Origin: Pseudomonas sp. SLFW | Lineage (GTDB): Bacteria > Pseudomonadota > Gammaproteobacteria > Pseudomonadales > Pseudomonadaceae | Length of the DNA stretch: 64,000 nt | Assembly (NCBI RefSeq): GCF_009905615.1 | Contig: NZ_JAAAKW010000004.1 | Coordinates: 372,001-436,000 of the forward strand | Direction of reading: 5' to 3' | In this document: positions 54,534-62,852 of the stretch, piece after piece | Layout: every line of letters begins with the position of its first letter | Numbering within the stretch: the first letter of the stretch is position 1 | Notes under the pieces: model-generated | What the model was told of the DNA's origin: nothing | The model's database searches: none | What the model saw: the letters and a program-made list of their open reading frames with translations, nothing else | Program-made: the position numbers and the translations under genes

Positions 54534-55892
54534 TCAGATGGGCAACTCAACTAAAAACCGCGTCACGCCTTCCCGCGATTCACAGCGGATCGTCCCGCCA
54601 TGGGCCTTGATGATCGACTGGGTTATCGCCAGCCCCAGGCCCGCATGTTCACTGCTGCCCTCATGACGTGCCGGGTCGGCTCGATAAAACCGGTCAAAGA
54701 GCCGTGGCAGCACCTCGGCCGGAATGGTCGGGCCCGTGTTTTCAATGCCAATTCGCACGCGCTGGACGGACGATTCCAGTTTCACTGACACCCGACCCTG
54801 AACAGGGGTGAAGCGCAGTGCATTGTCCAGCAGGTTGGACAGGGCGCGGCGCAGCATGTGGCGATCGCCTTCCACAACAGCCTCGCCCTCACGGCTCAGC
54901 GCCACGTGCGCGTCCTCGGCGACGGGCAGGAAAAACTCCAGCAAGGCATCGACGTCTTCACCCAGCGCCAGACGCTCTCGGTTGGGGTTCAATAACCCAT
55001 GCTCGGCCTTGGCGAGAAACAGCATGTCGTTGACCATCTGCGCCATCCCTTGCAGCTCCTCCAGATTGCCCAGCAACGCTTCGCGGTACTCCGCCACATC
55101 GCGGGGGCGGGTGAGGGTGACCTGGGTGTGGGTCAGCAGATTCGACAGAGGCGTGCGCAGTTCATGGGCGATGTCGGCGGAAAACGCAGACAGGCGCTGA
55201 AACGCATCATCGAGACGACCCAACATGGCGTTGAAAGCCTGACTCAGCTCGGCCAGCTCGCTGGGCATCTCGGCGTGCGGCAGGCGTGTCGTCAGCGAGC
55301 TGGCGGAAACGCTGGCCGCGACCTCACTCATTCGACGCAAGGGCCGCAAACCGCTGCGTGCCGCCCAGGCGCCCAGCACGGCAGTGGCCAGTGCTGACAG
55401 GCCGACGGTCAGCCAGATCAGGTGTTGCATGCGTTCCAGAAAGTGCTGGTGATGGGTGATGTCCAGCAGCAGGGTCAGTTGCGGCGTGCCTGGCTGATCG
55501 GGTTGCAGGGGCACGGTGTAAGCGCGGTAAGCCGTGCCGTTGTCGGTCAGGGTGTGCAGACCTTCATGGGCTGCAGGTGTCGGGATTGAAGGGGAAAGGC
55601 TGTCGAACCACAGCGCGCCATCAGGGCCGCGAACCTGCAAGGCCAGGTCCGGCGAGTGGGCCAGCTCCCTCATCAACGTCGGACGGCGCTGGTTCAGTTG
55701 CTCCGCGCTGGTTACATCCTTCAGGGCATCGCGCACGGTTGGCAGTTTGCTGTCCAGCAGTTGCTGATCCAGCTCCATGAAATGGCTTTCACTGGCTTGG
55801 TTGAACAGGACGCCCGCCGTCAACGACACCGCCGCCGTGCAGGCGGCGAACAGCAGGGCCAGTCGGCTGCCCAGAGCAATCCGCCCGAACAT
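54534..55892 (-). CDS. copS: Heavy-metal sensor histidine kinase (CopS/CusS-like)
   Basis: A 452-residue membrane kinase with a first membrane helix (ALLFAACTAAVSLTAGVLFN), a periplasmic sensor of about 130 residues and a second helix near residue 165. A HAMP domain, the H-box SADIAHELRTPLSNLLTH near 245, N-box LSNLLDNALRFTP and G-box HAGLGLAITQSIIKAHGG follow. It is translated after the response regulator: the ATG at 55892 overlaps that stop by one base (TGATG), and a GTG one codon earlier is also possible. A cupredoxin gene divergent from the pair points to copper as the signal. The precise metal is inferred. Confidence 0.92.
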   Translation of the reverse strand: MFGRIALGSRLALLFAACTAAVSLTAGVLFNQASESHFMELDQQLLDSKLPTVRDALKDVTSAEQLNQRRPTLMRELAHSPDLALQVRGPDGALWFDSLSPSIPTPAAHEGLHTLTDNGTAYRAYTVPLQPDQPGTPQLTLLLDITHHQHFLERMQHLIWLTVGLSALATAVLGAWAARSGLRPLRRMSEVAASVSASSLTTRLPHAEMPSELAELSQAFNAMLGRLDDAFQRLSAFSADIAHELRTPLSNLLTHTQVTLTRPRDVAEYREALLGNLEELQGMAQMVNDMLFLAKAEHGLLNPNRERLALGEDVDALLEFFLPVAEDAHVALSREGEAVVEGDRHMLRRALSNLLDNALRFTPVQGRVSVKLESSVQRVRIGIENTGPTIPAEVLPRLFDRFYRADPARHEGSSEHAGLGLAITQSIIKAHGGTIRCESREGVTRFLVELPI

Positions 55893-56572
55893 CACAGGCT
55901 GCGCTCTTCGAGGACGTAACCCATGCCGCGCACGGTGTGGATGAGCTTGTTCGGGTAATCGTCATCGACTTTGAGGCGCAGGCGGCGGACGGCGACCTCG
56001 ATCACGTTGGTGTCGCTGTCGAAGTTCATGTCCCAGACCTGGGAGGCGATCAGCGATTTGGGCAGCACCTCGCCCTGGCGTCGCAGCATCAGCTCTAGCA
56101 GGGCGAACTCCTTGGCAGTCAGGTCGATGCGTTGGCCATTGCGCTCGACGCGACGGCGTAAGAGGTCCAGTCGCAGGTCGGCCAGCTGCAGGTGGGTTTC
56201 CGGGCTGGCGCTGCCGCCCCGACGCAACAGGCTGCGCACTCGGGCCAGCAGTTCGGAGAAGGCGAAAGGCTTGACCAGATAATCATCCGCGCCCAATTCC
56301 AGGCCGCGCACCCGGTCCTCGACGGCGTCGCGGGCGGTCAGGAACAGTACCGGCGTGTCGAGGCCCGCGCGGCGCACGGCCTGCAGGATTTGCCAGCCAT
56401 CCCGCCCCGGCAGCATGACGTCCAGAATCAGCAGCGCGTAGTCCCCGGTCAACGCCAGATGCTGACCGCTGGTGCCGTCGGCGACCAGTTCCGTGGTGAA
56501 CCCGGCTTCGGACAGGCCTTGGCGCAGGTAGTGGCCGGTTTTCGCTTGATCTTCGATGATCAGTAATTTCAT
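55892..56572 (-). CDS. copR: Heavy-metal response regulator (CopR/CusR-like, OmpR family)
   Basis: A 226-residue OmpR-type regulator. The receiver domain has the acidic pocket and the phospho-aspartate in [19 protein letters not shown] near residue 51, and the conserved lysine in [16 protein letters not shown]. The C-terminal winged helix includes [20 protein letters not shown]. The start is the ATG at 56572 ([19 protein letters not shown]). It is divergent from the cupredoxin gene. A TTACAA-AG-TTGTAA palindrome in the gap resembles known cop boxes. The kinase gene follows in the same operon. Confidence 0.93.
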   Translation of the reverse strand: MKLLIIEDQAKTGHYLRQGLSEAGFTTELVADGTSGQHLALTGDYALLILDVMLPGRDGWQILQAVRRAGLDTPVLFLTARDAVEDRVRGLELGADDYLVKPFAFSELLARVRSLLRRGGSASPETHLQLADLRLDLLRRRVERNGQRIDLTAKEFALLELMLRRQGEVLPKSLIASQVWDMNFDSDTNVIEVAVRRLRLKVDDDYPNKLIHTVRGMGYVLEERSL

Positions 56573-56645
56573 GGGTGATCGGTCGCTTCCAGTGACGCTC
56601 ATTCGTCGCGCTTTATAACGTGAGCGGGGCGAGCAGGGGCCAAGC

Positions 56646-56659
56646 TTACAAAGTTGTAA
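56646..56659. promoter_or_regulatory. Candidate CopR box
   Basis: TTACAA-AG-TTGTAA is a perfect 14-base inverted repeat between copR and the cupredoxin gene, about 75 bp from each start. It resembles the TTACA/TTGTAA-type cop and cus boxes of metal-responsive OmpR regulators. Confidence 0.65.
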
Positions 56660-56732
56660 TCTTGCGGTCAGCTGATTGCCAGTGGCAGGAGCCTACCTTA
56701 AGGTCATCGATTGTCGTTGACTGGAGATTCCC

Positions 56733-57239
56733 ATGTTCGCTCGTTTTGTCGCTGCCGCCGTATTGCTGGGTGTGAGCCTTTCGTCTCAGGCTTCCCCTAG
56801 CGAGCATTTTGATTTTGGTCACCCGGCCAAGGCCGATCAGGCAACCCGCACTGTCGAGCTGACGCTGGGCGACATGTATTTCGAACCCAAGGCCCTCGAC
56901 GTCAAAGAGGGCGAGACCGTGCACTTCGTGCTGGTGAACAAGGGCCAACTGCTGCACGAGTTCAATCTGGGAGACGCCGCCATGCACGCGGCCCATCAGC
57001 AGGAAATGCTCAAGATGGTCGCCAGCGGCATGTTGACGTCGACCGGCATGAAGCATGACATGGCCGGGATGGATCACAGTGCGATGAAGCACGACGACGC
57101 CAACAGCGTGCTGGTGGAGCCGGGCAAGACCGCCGAGTTGACGTGGACGTTCGCCAAGGCCACCAACCTGGAATTCGCCTGCAATCTGCCGGGTCACTAT
57201 CAGGCGGGCATGGTCGGCAAGGTATCGATCGCCGAGTAA
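56733..57239 (+). CDS. Periplasmic cupredoxin with a Met/His-rich insert
   Basis: A 168-residue exported cupredoxin with a signal peptide (MFARFVAAAVLLGVSLSSQA). Candidate type-1 copper ligands are His75 (LLHEFNLG), Cys150, His155 and Met160 (FACNLPGHYQAGM). Between the first ligand and the rest is a Met/His-rich stretch at residues 84-121 (for example MKHDMAGMDHSAMKHDD) that could bind further copper. It resembles CopI-type copper-resistance cupredoxins. It is divergent from the copRS-like pair and probably its direct target. The start ATG follows CTGGAG. Confidence 0.9.
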   Translation: MFARFVAAAVLLGVSLSSQASPSEHFDFGHPAKADQATRTVELTLGDMYFEPKALDVKEGETVHFVLVNKGQLLHEFNLGDAAMHAAHQQEMLKMVASGMLTSTGMKHDMAGMDHSAMKHDDANSVLVEPGKTAELTWTFAKATNLEFACNLPGHYQAGMVGKVSIAE

Positions 57240-57324
57240 TCGCTGAAAAAGCGGGACAAAACCTATAAACTCGACGGTCAGGATTTCACTTCCGCCTTCT
57301 TTTTATACGTTTTCAGGTCCCGCC

Positions 57325-58155
57325 ATGCATCCCGCAGCCGAACACTCGCCCCTGGGCAAGTCCAGTGAATACATCGCCACCTACACGCCGTCCCTGCTGT
57401 TTCCCATTCCGCGCACCGCCAAGTGGGCCGAGCTGGGGCTGACCGCCGAGACGCTGCCGTATCAGGGTGTCGATTTCTGGAATTGCTACGAACTGTCGTG
57501 GCTGCTGCCGTCGGGCAAACCGGTGGTGGCGATTGGCGAGTTCAGCATTCCCGCCGATTCGGCGAACATCATCGAATCCAAATCCTTCAAGCTGTACCTT
57601 AACTCGCTGAACCAGACGCCGTTCGCGTCTCAGGCCGAGCTGGTCAGTGTGCTGGAGAAAGACCTGTCGGCCGCCGCTGGCAAGCCGGTGGGCGTGCGCA
57701 TCCGTTCCCTGAAGGACATCGAAGCCGAGGGCATCGTGGCGGTGCCGGGCGTCTGCGTCGACGATCTGGACGTGAGCATCAACAGTTACGACCGCCCGCA
57801 GCCTGAATTGCTGCGTTGCGACGAGTCGCGGTTGGTCGAAGAATCGCTGCACAGCCACCTGCTGAAATCCAACTGCCCGGTCACCAGCCAGCCGGACTGG
57901 GGCAGCGTTGCCGTGGCCTATCGCGGTGCAGCGCTGGATCACGCCAGCTTCCTGGCCTACATCGTCAGCTTCCGCCAGCACTCGGACTTCCACGAGCAGT
58001 GCGTCGAACGCATCTTCATGGACCTGCAACGACTGCTAAAACCGGAAAAGCTGACGGTCTCCGCGCGTTACGTGCGTCGTGGCGGGCTGGACATCAACCC
58101 GTACCGCAGCACTGAGACGCTGACGCTGGAGAACGGGCGGTTGGCGCGGCAATAG
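57325..58155 (+). CDS. queF: NADPH-dependent 7-cyano-7-deazaguanine reductase
   Basis: A 276-residue long-form QueF that reduces preQ0 to preQ1 in queuosine synthesis. The QueF motif [17 protein letters not shown] is near residue 88, and the catalytic cysteine lies in [16 protein letters not shown] near 184-190. The C-terminal half contains [20 protein letters not shown]. The length fits the duplicated T-fold form of gamma-proteobacteria. The gene is preceded by a short gap after the cupredoxin gene and followed by a REP pair. No other que gene is nearby. Confidence 0.97.
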   Translation: MHPAAEHSPLGKSSEYIATYTPSLLFPIPRTAKWAELGLTAETLPYQGVDFWNCYELSWLLPSGKPVVAIGEFSIPADSANIIESKSFKLYLNSLNQTPFASQAELVSVLEKDLSAAAGKPVGVRIRSLKDIEAEGIVAVPGVCVDDLDVSINSYDRPQPELLRCDESRLVEESLHSHLLKSNCPVTSQPDWGSVAVAYRGAALDHASFLAYIVSFRQHSDFHEQCVERIFMDLQRLLKPEKLTVSARYVRRGGLDINPYRSTETLTLENGRLARQ

Positions 58156-58183
58156 CCCGATGATGGGGCGCTGACCAATGTCC

Positions 58184-58272
58184 CTGTGGGAGCGAATTCA
58201 TTCGCGAAAAGGGGTTCAGGCGATGAAGATGTATCAGCCGTAGCGCCCCTTCGCCAATGAATTCACTTACAG
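58184..58272. repeat. REP pair with a decayed right arm
   Basis: The left arm is CTGTGGGAGCGAATTCATTC; the right arm AATGAATTCACTTACAG has several changes. It lies after queF, facing the DUF4404 gene. Confidence 0.75.
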
Positions 58273-58297
58273 GTGTTCGTGCATCAGTCGATTCGAC

Positions 58298-58561
58298 TTA
58301 AATCCCGATATTCCCCAACGTCAGCACAATGTTGCGCAACGTGCCGGCGATGGTGGGGTGTTCGACTTCGAAGCGTTCGACTGCCAGGTTCACACCATCG
58401 GCCAGATTGTTGTCGGGGGTGGCGTTTTCGACGGCGATCTCGGCCTCGATCTGCGCCATCAGTGCATGCAGGTCTTCGCGTTCTTCTTGGGTCAGCGGCG
58501 GGTTCTGTTCCAGTTGCTCGCGCAAGGTATCGAGTTGTTCTTGCAGTTCGCGGGCGGGCAT
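58298..58561 (-). CDS. DUF4404 family protein
   Basis: An 87-residue, mostly helical cytoplasmic protein matching the DUF4404 pattern: MPARELQEQLDTLREQLEQ, an acidic helical middle, and the C-terminal GTLRNIVLTLGNIGI. It is found in many pseudomonads and has no known function. The ATG at 58561 has GGGAG upstream (GGGAGCACCCT). It is monocistronic, between a REP pair and the HAD-like gene. A coiled-coil-like first half suggests oligomer formation, but this is an inference. Confidence 0.85.
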   Translation of the reverse strand: MPARELQEQLDTLREQLEQNPPLTQEEREDLHALMAQIEAEIAVENATPDNNLADGVNLAVERFEVEHPTIAGTLRNIVLTLGNIGI

Positions 58562-58669
58562 AGGGTGCTCCCTTTGTGAATAGTCTCTGCATGGACCTCA
58601 GCGCCTCGGCAAAGGTCCTTTGTCGCTAAGACTAATCCACACTGGGCCTTTCTGCATGACCCTGATCAA

Positions 58670-59305
58670 TCAGGGCTTTTCGGCCTTCATGCGGCGCAGC
58701 GTGATGTCCGCCAGGCAAGATTCCAGATCGGCCAGATGATCGATCACCGAGTGCGCGCCCGTCGCGTACAGCTCCAGGGTGGCGCGGCCTCGCAGGCGCT
58801 CACGCTCCAGGTCGCTCAAGGCGTCCCAGTGCGCCGGTGACAGCCCGCACAACGGTCCACAGGACGCGAGGCCCACGGTCCATAAGCCCGCGTTGAGCCC
58901 GGCCGTGAGCAGGCGGGGGTCGCCGCTGACCAGCACGCAGCCGTCGAGTTGGGCGACATTCAGGCTCATCAGGGCCTGCCAGCAGGCGTCCGGCGCAGGC
59001 CAGTGGTTGTTCGGGCTTGGGGTGGGGTGCACCAGACCGGCGAGTGGAGACGCCAACTGCTCGGTGATCGCGGCGGGGTATTCATCGATCCACGCGCACG
59101 GGATGGCTTGCTGCTTGAGGTTTCGCAAAGCCACCATCGCGCCGGGCGTGGGGTGGGAGAAGGGCGTGGCGTCGTGTGAGTCGAACGACTGGCCATCGCG
59201 GCTGCGCAGGGTCCGCACCTGAGCGCCAAAATCGACCAGGCAGCCGCTCAGACCAAAGAGCACGGCGGTGAACGAAGGGGCGGGGACGGCGACCGGGGCA
59301 AGCAT
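58670..59305 (-). CDS. HAD-superfamily (phosphonatase-like) protein lacking the nucleophile
   Basis: A 211-residue HAD-fold protein. Motif I, normally DxDGT, reads VLFGLSGCLVDFG, so both catalytic aspartates are replaced (by Gly and Ser). Later segments still look HAD-like: LKQQAIPCAWIDEYP, CVLVSGDPRLLTAGLNAGLW and TVGLASCG, as in the phosphonatase subgroup. It is thus probably not a phosphatase. The ATG at 59305 (MLAPVAVPAPSFTAVLFG) is preferred over an upstream TTG. It is divergent from mlaA. A binding or regulatory role is possible but unproven. Confidence 0.8.
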   Translation of the reverse strand: MLAPVAVPAPSFTAVLFGLSGCLVDFGAQVRTLRSRDGQSFDSHDATPFSHPTPGAMVALRNLKQQAIPCAWIDEYPAAITEQLASPLAGLVHPTPSPNNHWPAPDACWQALMSLNVAQLDGCVLVSGDPRLLTAGLNAGLWTVGLASCGPLCGLSPAHWDALSDLERERLRGRATLELYATGAHSVIDHLADLESCLADITLRRMKAEKP

Positions 59306-59509
59306 GAAATTCCCTCTCAAATGCCCAAGACGCTAAGGGAGTTTCATGACAGTGCGATGACCAACGGGTGACATTGTGAGCGGATGTTTAAAGAACAGCA
59401 CATTCCGTCAGTGTTCGGCGACGTAAATAGTCACAGAACGCTTTATACTCTCGCCTTTGATTGGGGGGCGTAGCGCCCGCTTCATCACTTTTGACTGGGA
59501 GTCTTTGCT

Positions 59510-60211
59510 ATGCCCGTGACCGGTGCAGGCTTTATCAATCGTCTGGCTCGAACGTGTTTCTGGGCCAGTCTGGCCCTGGTGCCGATGGCCGCTCAGGCCG
59601 CTGAAGATGATCCGTGGGAAGGCGTCAACCGTGCGATCTTCCGTTTCAACGACACTGTCGACACTTACGCGCTGAAGCCCATCGCCCAAGGCTATGACTT
59701 CATCACACCGCAGTTTCTCGAAGACGGCATCCATAACATGTTCAAGAACGTCGGCGAGGTCACCAACTTCGCCAACGATGTGCTGCAGGCCAAACCGCAC
59801 GCGGCAGGCGTGGATACAGCGCGCTTGATCATCAACACCACCTTCGGTCTGCTGGGCTTCTTCGACGTTGGCACCAAGATGGGCCTGCAACGCAACGATG
59901 AAGACTTCGGCCAGACCCTGGGTCACTGGGGTGTGGGCAGCGGGCCTTTCGTGATGCTGCCGTTCTTCGGTCCGAGCACCGTGCGTGATGCCTTCGCCAA
60001 ATACCCTGACACCTACACCATGCCGTACCGCTACATCGATCACGTGCCGACCCGCAACACGGCGTTTGGCGTGAGCGTGGTGGACACCCGTGCGAGCCTG
60101 CTGTCGGCTGAAAAACTGGTCAACGGCGACAAATACATCTTCATCCGTAACGCCTACTTGCAAAACCGCGAGTTCAAGGTCAAGGATGGCAAGGTCGTCG
60201 ACGATTTTTAA
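59510..60211 (+). CDS. mlaA: MlaA/VacJ family outer-membrane lipid-asymmetry protein
   Basis: A 233-residue MlaA family member, the outer-membrane part of the Mla system that removes surface phospholipids. The conserved body is intact: DPWEGVNRAIFRFND, NMFKNVGEVTNFANDVLQAK, TTFGLLGFFDVGTKMGL and GVGSGPFVMLPFFGPSTVRD. The signal peptide ends ALVPMAAQAAEDD and has no lipobox cysteine, unlike the classical lipoprotein form. It would thus be cut by signal peptidase I. A strong terminator follows. Gene order onward (PilZ, rssB-like, STAS, tal) matches P. aeruginosa. Confidence 0.93.
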   Translation: MPVTGAGFINRLARTCFWASLALVPMAAQAAEDDPWEGVNRAIFRFNDTVDTYALKPIAQGYDFITPQFLEDGIHNMFKNVGEVTNFANDVLQAKPHAAGVDTARLIINTTFGLLGFFDVGTKMGLQRNDEDFGQTLGHWGVGSGPFVMLPFFGPSTVRDAFAKYPDTYTMPYRYIDHVPTRNTAFGVSVVDTRASLLSAEKLVNGDKYIFIRNAYLQNREFKVKDGKVVDDF

Positions 60212-60234
60212 TCGCGACTGACTGTTGCGCAGAT

Positions 60235-60270
60235 GCAAAAAAGGCGACTTCCGAGTCGCCTTTTTTTTTT
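60235..60270 (+). terminator. Intrinsic terminator of mlaA
   Basis: The stem AAGGCGACT with its inverse AGTCGCCTT around a four-base loop is followed by a run of about ten Ts. It starts 24 bp after the mlaA stop. Confidence 0.92.
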
Positions 60271-60324
60271 CGTATTTTTTCGTAATTCTTTTTGCCGAAT
60301 CTGTGAAGTGGTTCCGTTTTGATA

Positions 60325-60624
60325 TCACTTCATGGTCAAAATGGTCAGCCCCAATTTCTGCTCGTCACCTTCGACGTCGGCGATCCAGACCACCTCGGTG
60401 TCGGCTTCCAGGCCTTTGAGCGCGGCGTGTTCGGACTCGATTCGGACGCTGATCCGGTCACCGACCTTGAACGACCGAGGCGCCTGTATCTGCATGCCGG
60501 AGCTGGATAAATCCACGCACACGGCGGGGATGATCTGGCCTGCGTAGATCAGGCTGATGTCCGCGTCGACACGCATGCGGATGTAGTCTCGTTTCTCTGC
60601 ATAGTCGCGATCAATCTGACCCAT
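60325..60624 (-). CDS. PilZ domain protein
   Basis: A 99-residue single-domain PilZ protein with both c-di-GMP-binding motifs: RDYIR (RxxxR, in EKRDYIRMRVD) and DLSSSG ([D/N]xSxxG) near residue 40. The start ATG at 60624 has AGGA upstream. It sits between mlaA and the rssB-like gene in the opposite direction to both, an arrangement also seen at PA2799 in P. aeruginosa. It probably acts as a small c-di-GMP receptor; the partner is unknown. Confidence 0.93.
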   Translation of the reverse strand: MGQIDRDYAEKRDYIRMRVDADISLIYAGQIIPAVCVDLSSSGMQIQAPRSFKVGDRISVRIESEHAALKGLEADTEVVWIADVEGDEQKLGLTILTMK

Positions 60625-60890
60625 GGTGCATCCTTCATTTTTGTTGCTGATTTAGGGGTTCTTATAACTCCGGGCGATTTGAGATGTAAAGACGCCGACC
60701 GACCGCTGGAGCGAGCTTGAAACACCCGGCGGATGGGAGTACCGTCTGCGCCTTGAAGGGCACCTCTGGCGACTGAAGCGTTTGACCAAAAGTCCGCTGC
60801 CACCGTACAGAGAGGCTAGAAGCGAATCCAGTAAGCGGCCTGACAGAATCCGACCGCTTACGCCAACCTGATCTGGCGCCGTTTGCCCAC

Positions 60891-62072
60891 ATGCAAAAAA
60901 CCAGTGCCACGCTGCTGATTATCGATGACGACGAAGTGGTGCGCGCGAGCCTCGCGGCCTACTTGGAAGACAGTGGGTTCAGCGTCTTGCAGGCCAGCAA
61001 TGGCAAGCAAGGTCTGGAATCCTTCGAGAAAAACACGCCTGATCTCGTGATCTGCGATCTGCGCATGCCTCAAGTTGGAGGCCTGGAGCTGATTCGTCAG
61101 GTCACCAGCCTGTCGCCGGACACTCCGGTGATCGTGGTCTCCGGCGCGGGTGTCATGAGCGATGCTGTCGAAGCGTTGCGTCTTGGCGCGGCCGACTACC
61201 TGATTAAACCGCTGGAAGACCTTGCAGTGCTTGAGCACTCGGTCAAGCGGGCACTGGATCGCGCGCGCCTCCTTCAGGAAAACCAGCTCTACCGTCAGAA
61301 GCTTGAGACCGCCAACCGCGAACTCGAAGCCAGCCTGCATCTGCTACAGGAAGACCAGGATGCCGGTCGCCAGGTTCAGATGAACATGCTGCCGACCAAC
61401 CCGTGGGCGATTGACTCGTTCGAATTCGAACACGAAATCATCCCGTCGCTGTACCTGTCCGGTGACTTCGTCGATTATTTCCGCGTCGATGAGCGCCGCG
61501 TCGCGTTCTATCTCGCCGACGTGTCGGGCCATGGTGCGTCATCGGCTTTCATCACCGTGTTGTTGAAGTTCATGACCACGCGTCTGTTGTTCGAGTCCAA
61601 GCGCGGCGGCACGCTGCCCGAGTTCAAGCCTTCCGAGGTGTTGGGCCACATCAACCGGGGTCTGATCAGCTGCAAGCTGGGCAAGCACGTGACGATGGTG
61701 GGCGGCGTGATCGACGAGCAAAGCGGTAAATTGACTTACAGCGTCGGCGGACATTTGCCGTTGCCGGTGCTGTATACGCCGACAGAAACCCGCTACCTTG
61801 AAGGGCGCGGCCTGCCGGTGGGGTTGTTCAACGAAGCAACGTATTCGGACCATGTGCTGGACCTGCCGGAGTCCTTTAGTCTGACCCTGCTGTCTGATGG
61901 CATTCTGGACCTGTTGCCAGGTGATACACTCAAAGAGAAAGAGGCCAACTTGCCTGAATTGGTGAAGTCGGCGGGCGGCAGCCTGGATGGTCTGCGTCGT
62001 AAGTTTGGATTGGCCACGCTCGGGGAGATGCCGGATGATATCGCCTTGTTAGTGTTGAGCAGGAACCTTTAA
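60891..62072 (+). CDS. rssB: RssB-like response regulator with PP2C phosphatase domain
   Basis: A 393-residue protein with an N-terminal receiver (phospho-site Asp56 in DLVICDLRMPQ; lysine in ADYLIKPLEDL) and a helical linker (residues about 120-160). A C-terminal SpoIIE/PP2C-type phosphatase domain follows (VAFYLADVSGHGASSAFITV near 206, LTLLSDGILDLLPGD near 325). In P. aeruginosa such a protein (PA2798) acts with a STAS partner in partner-switching control of RpoS. The stop overlaps the start of the STAS gene by one base. No clear ribosome site precedes the ATG at 60891. Confidence 0.88.
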   Translation: MQKTSATLLIIDDDEVVRASLAAYLEDSGFSVLQASNGKQGLESFEKNTPDLVICDLRMPQVGGLELIRQVTSLSPDTPVIVVSGAGVMSDAVEALRLGAADYLIKPLEDLAVLEHSVKRALDRARLLQENQLYRQKLETANRELEASLHLLQEDQDAGRQVQMNMLPTNPWAIDSFEFEHEIIPSLYLSGDFVDYFRVDERRVAFYLADVSGHGASSAFITVLLKFMTTRLLFESKRGGTLPEFKPSEVLGHINRGLISCKLGKHVTMVGGVIDEQSGKLTYSVGGHLPLPVLYTPTETRYLEGRGLPVGLFNEATYSDHVLDLPESFSLTLLSDGILDLLPGDTLKEKEANLPELVKSAGGSLDGLRRKFGLATLGEMPDDIALLVLSRNL

Positions 62073-62554
62073 TGAGTACCGGTAGAATCCAGTTTGCCGA
62101 GCAAGATGGCACCTTCGTCCTGAAGTTCGTGGGAGAAGTGCGCCTGACCCTCTGTTCGGCGTTGGATGCGACGATTGAGCGGATCTTCACCTCGATGAAT
62201 TTTTCGACCGTGGTGATTGATCTGACCGAAACGCGCAGCATTGACAGCACGACCCTCGGCCTGTTGGCCAAGCTGTCGATCCTGTCCCGTCAGAAAGCGG
62301 GCCTGTTGCCCACCGTCGTGACCACTCACGAGGACATCACGCGCCTGTTGCAGTCAATGGGCTTCGATCAGGTGTTCAACATCGTCGGTCGTCCGATTCC
62401 CCGTCCCGAAGCGCTGAGCGACTTGCCGTCGCAGGATCAGTGCGAGGACGTGGTGAAAGCCAAGGTGCTGGAAGCGCATAAGATTCTGATGGGTTTGAAT
62501 GACTCTAATCGCGAAGCCTTTCGTGATCTGGTGAACGCGCTCGAGCATCAGTAG
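62072..62554 (+). CDS. rssC: STAS-domain anti-sigma factor antagonist (RssC-like)
   Basis: A 160-residue STAS protein, the likely substrate of the phosphatase encoded just upstream. The phosphorylatable serine region is intact: VIDLTETRSIDSTTLGLLAK near residues 49-68. The start overlaps the rssB-like stop (TAATG), with AGGAA upstream. The C-terminal 60 residues beyond the STAS fold are helical. No kinase gene is present in the window. A kinase/phosphatase cycle on this protein would be set by the receiver domain of its partner. Confidence 0.88.
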   Translation: MSTGRIQFAEQDGTFVLKFVGEVRLTLCSALDATIERIFTSMNFSTVVIDLTETRSIDSTTLGLLAKLSILSRQKAGLLPTVVTTHEDITRLLQSMGFDQVFNIVGRPIPRPEALSDLPSQDQCEDVVKAKVLEAHKILMGLNDSNREAFRDLVNALEHQ

Positions 62555-62649
62555 ACGTTTTCGAATCCCCGCTGAGGCACGAGCGGCCTCACCTCTGTCG
62601 CCGTGCTGCTACAGGGTTGCACCTACATCGACCCAAGCATCCGATCTCC

Positions 62650-62740
62650 CTGTAGGAGCGAATTCATTCGCGAAGGGCCGGTGCAGCCAACACATCCCCA
62701 CCGCCTGACCCATTTTTCGCGAATGAATTCGCTCCTACAG
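62650..62740. repeat. REP pair
   Basis: CTGTAGGAGCGAATTCATTC and the inverse ending GAATTCGCTCCTACAG lie between the convergent STAS and tal genes. Both arms carry the matching A/T change in the outer part. Confidence 0.85.
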
Positions 62741-62800
62741 GGGGGGCTGCGGTGAGCAGTCCGGCTTGCTGCTAAAAAAACCATTCCAAACCCCAGGCAC

Positions 62801-62836
62801 AAAAAAAGGCGGCACCCAATGGGCGCCGCCTTTTTT
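62801..62836 (-). terminator. Intrinsic terminator of tal (likely bidirectional)
   Basis: The stem AAAAAAGGCGGC pairs with GCCGCCTTTTTT around an eleven-base loop. Either strand ends in a T-run, so it can end tal leftward and the rssBC transcript rightward. Confidence 0.85.
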
Positions 62837-62852
62837 ACGAGTGGCCGGTGCC

